From Paludibacter sp. (GTDB lineage: Bacteria > Bacteroidota > Bacteroidia > Bacteroidales > Paludibacteraceae): 64,000 nucleotides of DNA. The notes beneath the pieces were generated by a model that ran no database searches, was not told the origin of the DNA, and saw only the letters and a list, made by a program, of their open reading frames with translations. Position 1 is the first letter of the stretch. The number at the start of each line of letters is the position of its first letter. Made by a program: the position numbers and the translations under genes. The stretch covers positions 1-64,000 of the forward strand of contig JAMPAY010000001.1 of the NCBI GenBank assembly GCA_023666945.1, in the 5' to 3' direction. Below are positions 1 to 9,029 of the stretch, piece by piece.

Positions 1-144
1 CCTAATACGTATCTACACTTCGTCAGAAAAAATATATGAGGCGATACACATTATCAGTACAAAATAAAGGTTTGTTTGATTACACAACAAAGAATAGTAA
101 GGACACAAAAAATAGGGCACATAAACACAAAACATTATTATATT

Positions 145-1053
145 ATGAAAAAATCAATACGCTTTTGTTCCATTATATGTTTTCTGTTAATGAACACCTA
201 TTTGCAGGCAGAGCCGCTCGCAGGTTTTTGCCAAACTTATATATCCACCTACGGATACACACCGGAAGAAGACCACCCAAAAACATTATCATTCAATAAG
301 GACACTCTTATAAACGGAATCACCTACTACAAAGCAGGGAACAAGCGTTTAGTGCGTACACAAGAATCACAGATAAAGTTGCGCACTGAAGACAGTCCGA
401 CAGAATACATACTCTACGATTTTGCTCTGCAGCCCGGTGATACAATGCCTCAGTTGTATTGCATTGAAGGCAACTATTGCAATAAGTTACCTACAGAGAT
501 TACCGACATGTTTCCCATTACAGACATTTTGCCCATTGACACCGTTATTGCAGTATCCACCATAATTCTGTACAATGGCGAACAACGCAAGGTTTTTATA
601 TGCAGGCAGAGATTATGTACGCCATACTATTGTAGAAGGCATAGGCAGTCTGTATACGGATTTTTTCAGTGTAATACGAACATGGCCCATTCCGACAAGC
701 AATCTTACACAAGCCGTAATATGCACATCTATTGCCCAAGAACTGCTCTACCTGATGTCAGAACAAGAACTAACCTCATACGCTTTAAAAACGACTGCCA
801 TTGCAGACAGGAATTTCCTGATACATTGGAAGACCTTCAAGCAACAAAAACGATGCTTTCGCCTAATCCTGCACAAGATTACCTACGCATGGAGGGAGAG
901 GTGGATGTAAAGGGAATGGATATGCAAGGACAAGTATTGCGGAAGAGTGCAGGAAAAGAAATAGATGTGCGGGGGCTTGCAAAGGGAGCGTATATTGCCC
1001 GCATACGGCTGCAAAACGGAACGTACAAGGCTGAATTGTTTTTGAAAGAATAG
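145..1053 (+). CDS. secreted protein with T9SS C-terminal sorting domain, probably frameshifted
   Basis: This encodes an exported protein of about 302 residues. The start at 145 gives a clean signal peptide (MKKSIRF..., then a hydrophobic stretch ending at QAEP). The last 70 or so residues (SPNPAQDYL ... GLAKGAYIARI) form a type A sorting domain of the type IX secretion system. The middle, about 598-790, reads as Cys/Arg/His-rich sequence unlike this family. The +1-shifted frame there reads YAGRDY ... VEGIGSLY ... FFSVI, which does look like this family. The frames seem to switch at a T-run (593-597) and back at an A-run (787-791). It is therefore either two compensating indels or sequencing errors. 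The function is unknown. Confidence 0.7.
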   Translation: MKKSIRFCSIICFLLMNTYLQAEPLAGFCQTYISTYGYTPEEDHPKTLSFNKDTLINGITYYKAGNKRLVRTQESQIKLRTEDSPTEYILYDFALQPGDTMPQLYCIEGNYCNKLPTEITDMFPITDILPIDTVIAVSTIILYNGEQRKVFICRQRLCTPYYCRRHRQSVYGFFQCNTNMAHSDKQSYTSRNMHIYCPRTALPDVRTRTNLIRFKNDCHCRQEFPDTLEDLQATKTMLSPNPAQDYLRMEGEVDVKGMDMQGQVLRKSAGKEIDVRGLAKGAYIARIRLQNGTYKAELFLKE

Positions 1054-1072
1054 CCCGGGGAAGGGATAATTC

Positions 1073-1121
1073 AACAATACTTCATACTTTAATAAAAATA
1101 ATATTCTATATAAGTATTGTT
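1073..1121 (+). terminator. weak hairpin after the T9SS protein gene
   Basis: AACAATACTT (1073-1082) can pair with AAGTATTGTT (1112-1121), giving a 10-bp stem with a long A/T-rich loop about 20 bp after the stop codon. The long loop makes termination uncertain. Confidence 0.35.
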
Positions 1122-1261
1122 TGGACAAATAAAACTAAGAAATAAGCCTTATAATATATCATGTACATTCAGATTGAGAGTCAAGAAAAGTTCGGTTATG
1201 AAAGTGCAAGTTTTTGCATGGGATAGTTGAACGTTGGAGTATAAATTTGTTGTTCTTGCTC

Positions 1262-1292
1262 TTGCGCAATTCAAAAAGTTGTAGTACTTTTG
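1262..1292 (+). promoter_or_regulatory. Bacteroidales-type promoter
   Basis: TTG (1262-1264) and TACTTTTG (1285-1292) are separated by 20 bp, matching the Bacteroidetes -33/-7 pattern TTG-N19-21-TAnnTTTG. Transcription would begin a few bases downstream and meet the hairpin at 1407-1440, giving an RNA of roughly 140 nt. Confidence 0.75.
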
Positions 1293-1322
1293 CAAAAAAT
1301 TAACCCAAACAAGAGAACCAAG

Positions 1323-1373
1323 ATGCAACCGATTGACAACCATAGAATTCCCCCCCCCTACTCGCAGGCATAA
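1323..1373 (+). CDS. possible 16-residue peptide or small RNA
   Basis: An ATG about 30 bp after the -7 element opens a 16-codon frame, MQPIDNHRIPPPYSQA, that stops at 1371. Three proline codons make a run of nine C (1350-1358), so slippage would change the reading frame. The unit has its own promoter and terminator-like hairpin, so the product could equally be a non-coding RNA of about 140 nt. No family is recognised, and nothing but position supports translation. Confidence 0.3.
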   Translation: MQPIDNHRIPPPYSQA

Positions 1374-1406
1374 ATAATTCTGTTTCAACAAGTTACAACA
1401 CCATAC

Positions 1407-1440
1407 AAAAGCAATACTCATTTCTATGAGTATTGCTTTT
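1407..1440 (+). terminator. perfect 15-bp hairpin terminator
   Basis: AAAAGCAATACTCAT and its exact reverse complement flank a 4-base loop. The stem ends in T residues on the plus strand and A residues at the start, so it could terminate in both directions. It separates the small transcript from the large operon at 1618. Confidence 0.75.
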
Positions 1441-1617
1441 AGTTATATATACTATCCTGGACCGAGTAAAAGAAGATGTCAGGTGACTTGGAGAAGCCCC
1501 AAAATCCGTGCCATTGCATCCTCTGTCTGTTCCGTCACCAATTGACGATGTAAATGAAATAAAAAGATATACCAATCATTTAGAAACTTAACTTTCTATA
1601 ATTCCGAAATAATTGAG

Positions 1618-3045
1618 ATGAAAGGATTTATTCGAATAATAGCAGTTGCCAGCATCTTTTTTTGTGCTTTTTCTGCATGCACAAGAGTTAGTAACAAAGG
1701 TACAAATAATGGAACCAAAAGCGTTCTTGAACAAGTAAGTGAACGTCAAGTCAATGATGAGGGGAAAATTTCAGCAGAAGATATCAAAGTCATTACAATA
1801 GTTTCTGATAAAGTTCCCAAACAAACACAAACACTGCATGTATTTATTGAAAATTCAGGTAGCATGAATGGATATATCAATAGCGCGTCTGATTTTCAAA
1901 TGTCTATTGGGAAAGCAATTCAATTGATGAAATACAAATATGGCGAAGAGAATATAAAGACCTACTATATTAATCAATCTGTTCACGAAACGCAAAGACC
2001 GGAAGGCACAGATGTTTATAGTTTCGTCCAGAAAATGCTGACTAGAAAAGATTTCACCACATCAGGAACAGGAAAAGTGGATAAAGGGACTGCCTCAACC
2101 GACCTCAATGATATTATAACAATGGTTTTAGGATATGTTGATGAAAACAACACGGCCGTATTGATTTCGGATTTTATATATTCTTTATCTTCCACAACGG
2201 GAGTCACAACCTCTCTTTTATATGGCTGTCAGAATCTAACGATGTCTGCATTCTTGCAAAAGACAAAGACACTGCCTCAAAACACTTCATTAGCAACGAA
2301 TTTAATTCAACTATATAGCAATTTTTCCGGCAAATATTGGCATTGGGAAAAGCCAACGGGAAACGGATATGTAACATTGAATTGCTCTCGCCCCTATTAT
2401 ATGTGCGTACTTGGAACGGATGACAATGTACGAGATTTCAATAAAGATGTAAACATCACAGAATTGAAAGGCTATAAGAACCAATTTACCATATCCAACA
2501 AGGATGTCTCTAAGACCAAATACACTGTTTTTGACACAAAATACAAGAGAGGTGTTTATCGTCATGGAAAAGAGAATGCAATTCACTCAATAGATAAAGC
2601 CCGCAAAAACAATATCGGGGAATTTGCATTTGGTATTGGCATTGATTTGTCGGATTTCTCTATGTCTGAAACGGACAAAACGGATGTAGCAAACTATATT
2701 GTAAAGAGAGGCAACTACGAAATTGACCATATTGAAATAATAGATACCCTGAAGTTGCCAACACCAATAGATAAAAAGTTGGTTAGAGAAAATCATTGTA
2801 CGCACGCTATTATCGTAAAAGCGACCGGTTTCCCTAATGATTTATCTATATGTATTAGAAGGGAGTTACCGAATTGGATTCGCCGCACATCTTCAATAGA
2901 TGATAGGATAATAGTTAACGACACAGAGGAGCAACTGAAAACCTTTGGAATTGCATATTTTGTAGAGGGCATTTCAGATGCCTATAAATACTTGGCAACG
3001 GACAAGAATAACTTCATGACGATAGAAGTTACAGTAAGTAAGTAA
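1618..3045 (+). CDS. VWA-like lipoprotein, first gene of the tubulin/actin/MotAB-like operon
   Basis: This 475-residue protein has a lipoprotein signal (lipobox AFSAC, Cys21), so it is probably tethered in the envelope. Residues 73-86 read VFIENSGSMNGY, the metal-binding loop of a von Willebrand factor A fold. Glu78 stands where Asp is usual, followed by Ser80 and Ser82. A later STDLNDII and an LISDFIY strand fit the other metal-site positions. The remainder is unassigned. VWA domains usually mediate metal-dependent protein contacts. It leads the operon, with 6 bp to the next gene. Its partner is unknown, but the envelope position suggests a sensor or assembly role. Confidence 0.75.
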   Translation: MKGFIRIIAVASIFFCAFSACTRVSNKGTNNGTKSVLEQVSERQVNDEGKISAEDIKVITIVSDKVPKQTQTLHVFIENSGSMNGYINSASDFQMSIGKAIQLMKYKYGEENIKTYYINQSVHETQRPEGTDVYSFVQKMLTRKDFTTSGTGKVDKGTASTDLNDIITMVLGYVDENNTAVLISDFIYSLSSTTGVTTSLLYGCQNLTMSAFLQKTKTLPQNTSLATNLIQLYSNFSGKYWHWEKPTGNGYVTLNCSRPYYMCVLGTDDNVRDFNKDVNITELKGYKNQFTISNKDVSKTKYTVFDTKYKRGVYRHGKENAIHSIDKARKNNIGEFAFGIGIDLSDFSMSETDKTDVANYIVKRGNYEIDHIEIIDTLKLPTPIDKKLVRENHCTHAIIVKATGFPNDLSICIRRELPNWIRRTSSIDDRIIVNDTEEQLKTFGIAYFVEGISDAYKYLATDKNNFMTIEVTVSK

Positions 3046-3051
3046 ACTATA

Positions 3052-3483
3052 ATGAACAACAATATGGATGGATTAATTGCGAACCTATATGAATTATTTG
3101 GTTTCTTAAACCAAGGAAATTTCTCAAATGACATGTACCAAAATGGTTTTTATAAACCTATTTTTATCATTATGATTGCCATATGTCTTGTCGTCCCCGT
3201 CTTGTACTATTATGCGATCAATCACCCACGGATAAATCGTTGGTATCATTGGTTGTTTTTCAATTTGGGTACATCGTTATTAGACTTTATCGTTGCTTGG
3301 GTTGTGGCATCTGATAAAATTGTTAACTACTATGCACAGCAAGAGATGGAAGCCCCCTACGATTGGACAAATTATTTACTCCTATCGCTAATGGCTTTCC
3401 TATGGTCATTTGTATGCTTCTTCCTTTTCTCTTTTGTAATAAAATGGTGGAGTACAAACTGCAAGCATACACCTTTTGTTTAA
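3052..3483 (+). CDS. small three-helix membrane protein of the operon
   Basis: This 143-residue protein has a polar N-terminus (1-34), three likely transmembrane helices (about 36-56, 67-87, 106-133) and a short basic, Cys/His-containing tail. I recognise no family. It starts 6 bp after the VWA gene and ends 19 bp before the tubulin-like gene, so it is surely co-transcribed. It could anchor the soluble tubulin-like or actin-like partners to the inner membrane, but this rests on position only. Confidence 0.7.
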   Translation: MNNNMDGLIANLYELFGFLNQGNFSNDMYQNGFYKPIFIIMIAICLVVPVLYYYAINHPRINRWYHWLFFNLGTSLLDFIVAWVVASDKIVNYYAQQEMEAPYDWTNYLLLSLMAFLWSFVCFFLFSFVIKWWSTNCKHTPFV

Positions 3484-3502
3484 TCTGTAACAAATAAGAT
3501 AT

Positions 3503-4984
3503 ATGAGCAAATTATTTGTATTTGGTATCGGCGGAACAGGTTCCCGTGTTCTAAAATCGCTCACCATGTTGCTTACCGCCGGTATTAAAACCAATGTTGA
3601 TGAAATTATACCTATTATCATTGACAAAGACGAAACCAATGGCGATACAGTTAGAACCAAACGCCTTATAGAAGTGTACATGTCAACTAGAGAAAAGTTC
3701 GTTCACGACAGAGACAAATTTTTCTCTACAAAGATGACACTATTAAGGTACGAATTAGAGGACAAATTATGTTTGCCTTTGGTTGATAAACAGAAAAAAT
3801 TCTCGGACTACATTGAAATTGACAAACTTCCAAAAGAAGACCGAGCATTGGTTGAGGCTCTTTTTTCAAAGAAGGCTCTTGATATGGAAACTACAGAAGG
3901 TTTTCGTGGAATACCAAGTATCGGCAGTGTTGTGCTAAATCAGTTTGAGAAATCGGATATATTCAACACTTTCGCCAATCAATTCAAGAAAGGAGATAAG
4001 ATATTCATCATTAGTTCTATATTTGGCGGAACGGGTGCAAGTGGTTTTCCTCTTTTGGTAAAGACGCTACGCGGTAATACCAATCTCACAAATTGGGATT
4101 CTGTTCAGAAAGCCCCTATTGGTGCATTATCTGTATTACCATACTTTATTGTTGGAAAACCAAATGAGAAGGGTAAGGTAAATGTCGAATCCGACACATT
4201 CAATGCTAAAGCAAAAGCAGCCTTAGCATATTACGCAGAGACACTTGATGGGCAAATTGATGAAATGTACTATGTCGGCGATAAAAAATTCTCGACATAT
4301 GCATATAGTGCAGGAGGAAGCAAGCAACAGAACCATGCTCAATTCACCGAATTGGTTGCAGCTTTATCCGTAATTGATTTTGCAAATAGCAGTATAGTGG
4401 GGACTTCAGGCAAGACATCATACAATGAGTTTGGTATCATTGATCCACAGCACTCGAAAGAAAAAATTATTTTCAGTGATCTCCACAAGAGCACACGAAA
4501 GATAATAGTAAATCCGTTGATTCAGTTCTATGCATACAGTCAGTATATGGAACTCGAGTTTGATAAAGAAAACACTCATCAGCCATGGTCGCACAACTTT
4601 CCATGGCAGAAACCATATGATTTTGATAAAGAGTTTAAGCAAAGTGCTGCTATGCAAGATATGCAAGAATGTATCAAGGACTTCATCGGTTGGCTTAAAG
4701 AACTTGCAGACACACAATCCCACAAACGTTGTTTTGTCCCGTTTAATTTGGAGTCTAAATCCTTCGCCTTTGTTTACGAACCCTCGGATAACATAGCCGT
4801 CAGGGAGGGAAGCCTTAGGTATAAAAACTGGGCTTGGCTTGACAACGAACTCAACCGAGCCAGTGCAAGAAAAGCGACACAAGTATCAGAATCAATGACT
4901 AAAGAACAGCGTTTCTTGGAGATATTCTACAGATCGACAAAGAAATTTGTCGAAGAATTAATTCCTAACTCTCAAGACAATTAA
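3503..4984 (+). CDS. tubulin/FtsZ-like GTPase (Tubulin_2-type)
   Basis: This is a 493-residue protein with a tubulin-like nucleotide-binding core. The N-terminus has FGIGGTGSRVLKSL (residues 7-20), a glycine loop at the end of the first strand. The second, diagnostic loop is SIFGGTGASG, with G175-G176-T177-G178, equivalent to the GGGTGSG signature of tubulin and FtsZ. The strand PIIIDKDE (about 33-41) follows the expected alternating fold. It is not the cell-division FtsZ, which has a different length and context. Tubulin_2-type proteins are known next to VWA proteins in bacteria. Here it sits directly before an actin-fold ATPase, which suggests NTP-driven assembly on the membrane complex. 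The substrate is unknown. Confidence 0.78.
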   Translation: MSKLFVFGIGGTGSRVLKSLTMLLTAGIKTNVDEIIPIIIDKDETNGDTVRTKRLIEVYMSTREKFVHDRDKFFSTKMTLLRYELEDKLCLPLVDKQKKFSDYIEIDKLPKEDRALVEALFSKKALDMETTEGFRGIPSIGSVVLNQFEKSDIFNTFANQFKKGDKIFIISSIFGGTGASGFPLLVKTLRGNTNLTNWDSVQKAPIGALSVLPYFIVGKPNEKGKVNVESDTFNAKAKAALAYYAETLDGQIDEMYYVGDKKFSTYAYSAGGSKQQNHAQFTELVAALSVIDFANSSIVGTSGKTSYNEFGIIDPQHSKEKIIFSDLHKSTRKIIVNPLIQFYAYSQYMELEFDKENTHQPWSHNFPWQKPYDFDKEFKQSAAMQDMQECIKDFIGWLKELADTQSHKRCFVPFNLESKSFAFVYEPSDNIAVREGSLRYKNWAWLDNELNRASARKATQVSESMTKEQRFLEIFYRSTKKFVEELIPNSQDN

Positions 4985-4988
4985 AACT

Positions 4989-7900
4989 ATGGCTGAAAAT
5001 AATAAATACGAACTCCTGACTTTAAGAGCCGATGTAGCAGGGCAAGCAGGACACTGGCAGAAGAGTACAAATTCTCCTTATGGAAAGAACAGTATTGATG
5101 AATCAAACTCTAAAAGTACTACTGAACCAACTTCTATTCCATCGCCATTTGCACGAATGGAACTGGCAAGAACTGCATTTGAGATAGCCGCTTCTTGCAA
5201 AACATGGGACGAAGTTCCCGAGCGGTATAAGAAAATTGTTTCGGACTGTTTGGATGTAGCAGAGATCTTCTTTAATTACTCAATGTATAGTAAATATATT
5301 GAGATAATTAAGTGGGATAAAAGTAATATAGGGAAAGCACCACTCAAAGATAGTGAGTTAGGGAAAGCGATGAAGAAGTTTATGGATAGCGATAAAGACA
5401 CATATCATTTTGAGGACATGAACGCCATCTATCTACTTAATTACATAGGTGATAACAGACCTAACAAAACAGGCTTAAACATAATAGGTGCAACCTCTCC
5501 TATTACGATGTTCTTTAGTGTAGATAATGATTTGAAATACGTCTCTACACACATCCACTTTACTAATAATGACAAACCATTCGACACAAGTTTCAATTCA
5601 TTAGAGAAAAGAGATGTTAGTTTCATTCAGTATCTTGCTACTCTTCCCCCAAAATACGATACAACGCAAGGCGGTACGGGAACTTTTGCAAAACATTTCA
5701 AAGCCCTACATGATTACATACAAACTGCATGCGGTCGTCTATCGGAAGGTGTTTTAGAAAAGAATAACAGCGCAAACTATAATAAAATTGAAGTAACTCC
5801 GGGGTCTAGCGACTTCGTTAATATACTTGGCTTCTTTATAGAGTGTCAAGGTTCAAAAACCCCACAACAAAGTGATTTTGAAATTAAGTCGTTGTTGGTT
5901 AGTACAGGAAAATTACCGTTGGTGCTCCCTATAGAAGTTGCTAATGCCTATCAAAATTGTGCGTACATAGATGCTAACGATTTATGGAGGAACAATCATG
6001 CCCCAGTTCGTGTAGACGAATCTCTTAATGACCGCATTTTGCCGGGAACGAACATCAAATACCCCTATTTGACAGTTTCAGATTTCTTCGAAGATACTAT
6101 CGTTAAGATGCCTTATAAACTAAATAAGATATCATACTTCGATGGTAATGCAAAAAATGATTATGAGGAGAGTTATTTACTTCCAATGACACCAACCTTC
6201 TTCAAGTATTTCACAACAGAAGATTTAAGAAGCATGATTTCTATGGAAGTAAGTGGTACAGTAGTGAAAATAGCCCTACAGATACCTATTCGGAACTATT
6301 CCAAGAAAGCAGCAGTTTCATATATTACATATACCAAGACATATCAAACCAATAAAAATGAGGCAAATAATATAGGTGACACTGTAGTTGCTAAACTTGG
6401 TTTGGGTATATTTCCACTCGTTAAGACAAACGATATTAATGTTGCCGACTATCGAGTTGCCCTATTTGATAAAGTGGGTATAGATGGCGTCCGTTTTTAT
6501 AATAAAGATACAGAACTTGAATCCGTACCCGAGAAAACAAGACGTAAACTTGAGGAAGTCTGCGGTATTAAAACATATGTCATAGAGAAACGTCATTTCG
6601 ACAGAATAGATATTCAGATAGGAGATAAACATGGATATATAGTTCCCTTGTTTAAAGAGCAGGAAGGCTCTAAACAATTCAGGTTTTCGGTTGATTTTGG
6701 TACGACTAATACTCACATTGCATACTCTATCGTTAACGAGAAAGAGTCAAGTCCATTCGACTGTGCTACTCCACAGATTGCACGTTTGCATGAGAACTAC
6801 AACGCAGATAGAGATATTATTGCTGGTTTTGAAGACAACTATCTACCAACCGGTTTGGGGGCAACAAAGATGTTATTCCCAATTAGGAGTGCATTTGCCG
6901 AGGCTCGTCCAATAGACTATGGCGATATCACGTATACACTAAGCGATGGTAATATACCTTTTCGTTATGAAAAAGTTGGTCCTGTTGAGTATTTAGATAT
7001 ACAAACAGGAGATAACCTTAAGTGGTCTGCAAACAGAGGACGTATTGGACTGTATATTAGAAACATCGCCTTTATACTTCACAATAAGGTGCTTCTTGAA
7101 AAGGGGCGGCTGAAAGATGTACAGATAAGATGGTTTTACCCTGCCAGCATGTCTACTTATGTGCGCACCATGATGGAACAGTCATGGAATAAGGCATACA
7201 CAGATTATTTTGATGCCAACTATGCAGAAGGTAGTGCCCAACTAACAAGTATGTCAGAATCGATAGCTCCCTATTGCCATTATATTAACAAAGATGAAGC
7301 TATGGGAATCGTAACGACGATAGACATCGGAGGAGGTACAACTGATGTATATGTTTCAGACGGGAAGAAGAATGAAGACGGCACTGATAATGAAGGGATG
7401 CTGCTATCATTCAGATTTGCTTCGAATGCCATCTTCGGAGATGGCTATAACAATAACATCAACAACAATGGCTTTGTCAAAAAATATCGGAAGGAGTTTG
7501 AAGATGTATTGAAGAGTGATGAAGCACTTAAGAATGCAATGAGTAAGATTGCACAAAAGGGAAATTCGTCTGAACTAATATCCTTCTTCTTCTCACTTGG
7601 GACTCTTAATAAACCAGGGGTAGATTTTATACAAAAACTCGTAGAAGATCAGAAATTTAAATATGTGTTTTTGGTATTCTATTCTGCTATCCTATATCAT
7701 GTGGCTCATGCGATGAAAGCAAAAGGAATTGACTTACCTCAAACCGTTGCATTCTCCGGAAATGGTTCAAAAACCCTGCAAGTTATTTCTCAAAGTTCTC
7801 AGGTTCAACAAGATTTTGTCAAGAAAATTTTTGAGAAGGTATATGGTAGAACATATCCCAACAATCAACGCTTCTACCTTAAATTCGACAAGGATCGTCC

Positions 7901-8336
7901 CAAAGAAGCTACCGCTAATGGAGGGCTTGAGGCTACGACAGAGCAGGCTACTGCGCAGCCGGAACAGATTGTACTTTTGGGAACAGACAATAAGACGTTT
8001 GTGGTTAATGAAAAATACGACACCATTAATGACGAACAAAAAAAGGCTGTCATAAATAATGTGATTGACTTCATCAATTTTATCCCCACGCTGAATGAGA
8101 ACAATAGATTTGGTAGTGAGTATAATCTTGATGTTACGATACTCAATAAAATCCTTGAAATTTGCAAACAAAATTTGTCAAGTTATCTTGATTTAGGTAT
8201 AGATAAAGTTTTGCAATTACTTGCAGACGACAGGGCCCGGACTACAAATATCACGGAATCGCTATTCTTCCTCCCCATTGTAGGAATGTTGAACAACTTA
8301 GCAAAAGAAATCTATGTTTTGGATTGCAATAAATAG
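4989..8336 (+). CDS. large protein with C-terminal actin/Hsp70-like ATPase domain
   Basis: This protein has 1115 residues. The first 550 or so match nothing I know. From about 565 there is an actin/Hsp70 ATPase fold: phosphate-1 loop SVDFGTTNTH (Asp569), phosphate-2 loop TIDIGGGTTDVYV (Asp779, Gly781-783) and adenosine loop AFSGNGSKTL (Gly924, Gly926). All three nucleotide motifs are intact, so ATP binding is likely. No signal or membrane helix is seen, so it should be cytoplasmic. It starts 4 bp after the tubulin-like gene. Pairing tubulin-fold and actin-fold NTPases in adjacent genes is rare. The N-terminal half may bind the partner or the target. Confidence 0.78.
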   Translation: MAENNKYELLTLRADVAGQAGHWQKSTNSPYGKNSIDESNSKSTTEPTSIPSPFARMELARTAFEIAASCKTWDEVPERYKKIVSDCLDVAEIFFNYSMYSKYIEIIKWDKSNIGKAPLKDSELGKAMKKFMDSDKDTYHFEDMNAIYLLNYIGDNRPNKTGLNIIGATSPITMFFSVDNDLKYVSTHIHFTNNDKPFDTSFNSLEKRDVSFIQYLATLPPKYDTTQGGTGTFAKHFKALHDYIQTACGRLSEGVLEKNNSANYNKIEVTPGSSDFVNILGFFIECQGSKTPQQSDFEIKSLLVSTGKLPLVLPIEVANAYQNCAYIDANDLWRNNHAPVRVDESLNDRILPGTNIKYPYLTVSDFFEDTIVKMPYKLNKISYFDGNAKNDYEESYLLPMTPTFFKYFTTEDLRSMISMEVSGTVVKIALQIPIRNYSKKAAVSYITYTKTYQTNKNEANNIGDTVVAKLGLGIFPLVKTNDINVADYRVALFDKVGIDGVRFYNKDTELESVPEKTRRKLEEVCGIKTYVIEKRHFDRIDIQIGDKHGYIVPLFKEQEGSKQFRFSVDFGTTNTHIAYSIVNEKESSPFDCATPQIARLHENYNADRDIIAGFEDNYLPTGLGATKMLFPIRSAFAEARPIDYGDITYTLSDGNIPFRYEKVGPVEYLDIQTGDNLKWSANRGRIGLYIRNIAFILHNKVLLEKGRLKDVQIRWFYPASMSTYVRTMMEQSWNKAYTDYFDANYAEGSAQLTSMSESIAPYCHYINKDEAMGIVTTIDIGGGTTDVYVSDGKKNEDGTDNEGMLLSFRFASNAIFGDGYNNNINNNGFVKKYRKEFEDVLKSDEALKNAMSKIAQKGNSSELISFFFSLGTLNKPGVDFIQKLVEDQKFKYVFLVFYSAILYHVAHAMKAKGIDLPQTVAFSGNGSKTLQVISQSSQVQQDFVKKIFEKVYGRTYPNNQRFYLKFDKDRPKEATANGGLEATTEQATAQPEQIVLLGTDNKTFVVNEKYDTINDEQKKAVINNVIDFINFIPTLNENNRFGSEYNLDVTILNKILEICKQNLSSYLDLGIDKVLQLLADDRARTTNITESLFFLPIVGMLNNLAKEIYVLDCNK

Positions 8337-9027
8337 CCTTTTTACGGCTAGGAAAATAGCGTTCTATGCACTACTAATTAGTTTGATTGCCCTTGGAGCA
8401 GCAATATACGCAATTATCAGACAAAAACGCAAGAATAAACATGCAGCCAATCGCGATGTGGATAGAAGCCCAAATCACTTAGCCAAAAATATTCAACAAA
8501 TTCCAGGGTTGCAGGAATACATAACTACAACCGTGCAGAAAATTGTTAAAAATGAGTTAACTAAAGCGTCTATTGATCCTAACGGTAAGTTGGTATCAAA
8601 AATAGCCGATGTGGTTATTTATTGCATACGCCTCGAAGAGAACGAAAGAATAAAGAATAACATTGAGCAACAATCGGTTCAACAAATTCCACTCTCGAAT
8701 CGGTCTCAACAGGAACAAGTAGCACAAAATTATTATGCTTCAGCGTTAGATGAAAGAGATAATCGTACATTCTATGCTGTTACACTAACACCGATGAAAG
8801 GAGAGACTATTTTTAAGTTCACAGAAATTCAAAAAGGGAAATGCGAATTTGAAGTATATGAAGGTGCATTCAACATGGTGCTAAAAGAGAGTGACTACCT
8901 TAATGGTGCTTGTGATTTTGAAAAGTCTGGGAACACAAGGGTAGTTACTGTCCATAAAGGTGTAGCAGAACAAAATATAGATGGGAAATGGCAAGTAAAA
9001 GAACAAGCAAAGGTTAGATTTGAATAA
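8314..9027 (+). CDS. membrane-anchored protein with C-terminal beta-rich domain
   Basis: This 237-residue protein has one N-terminal membrane helix (about 15-36) followed by a basic stretch (RQKRKNKH), so the rest is predicted cytoplasmic. A helical, Gln-rich middle (about 55-145) leads to a beta-rich C-terminal domain (FYAVTLTPMKGETIFKFTEI ... AKVRFE). I recognise no family. The start overlaps the end of the actin-like gene by 23 bp, and it is the first ATG in frame. Its stop lies 2 bp before the channel gene. It may link the cytoplasmic ATPase to the membrane channel; that is inference. Confidence 0.68.
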   Translation: MFWIAINSLFTARKIAFYALLISLIALGAAIYAIIRQKRKNKHAANRDVDRSPNHLAKNIQQIPGLQEYITTTVQKIVKNELTKASIDPNGKLVSKIADVVIYCIRLEENERIKNNIEQQSVQQIPLSNRSQQEQVAQNYYASALDERDNRTFYAVTLTPMKGETIFKFTEIQKGKCEFEVYEGAFNMVLKESDYLNGACDFEKSGNTRVVTVHKGVAEQNIDGKWQVKEQAKVRFE

Positions 9028-9029
9028 AT

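Larger units (their letters stand above)
1054..1617. other. 564-bp intergenic region with a stand-alone transcription unit
   Basis: No ordinary gene is visible. The region holds a weak hairpin, a strong promoter (1262-1292), a 16-codon open frame with a 9-C run and a perfect hairpin (1407-1440). Between 1441 and 1617, just before the large operon, I see neither a convincing promoter nor a gene. One frame gives short peptide-like stretches interrupted by a stop, which could be a remnant. Confidence 0.6.

Noticed and set aside
1441-1617. Possible coding remnant before the large operon
   Set aside because: One frame gives short readable stretches (VKEDVR, SVPSPIDDVNEI) but stops break it and no family is recognised.
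3503-4984. Cell-division FtsZ
   Set aside because: The protein has a different length and loop spacing and lies with VWA and MotAB-like genes instead of the mur/fts cluster.
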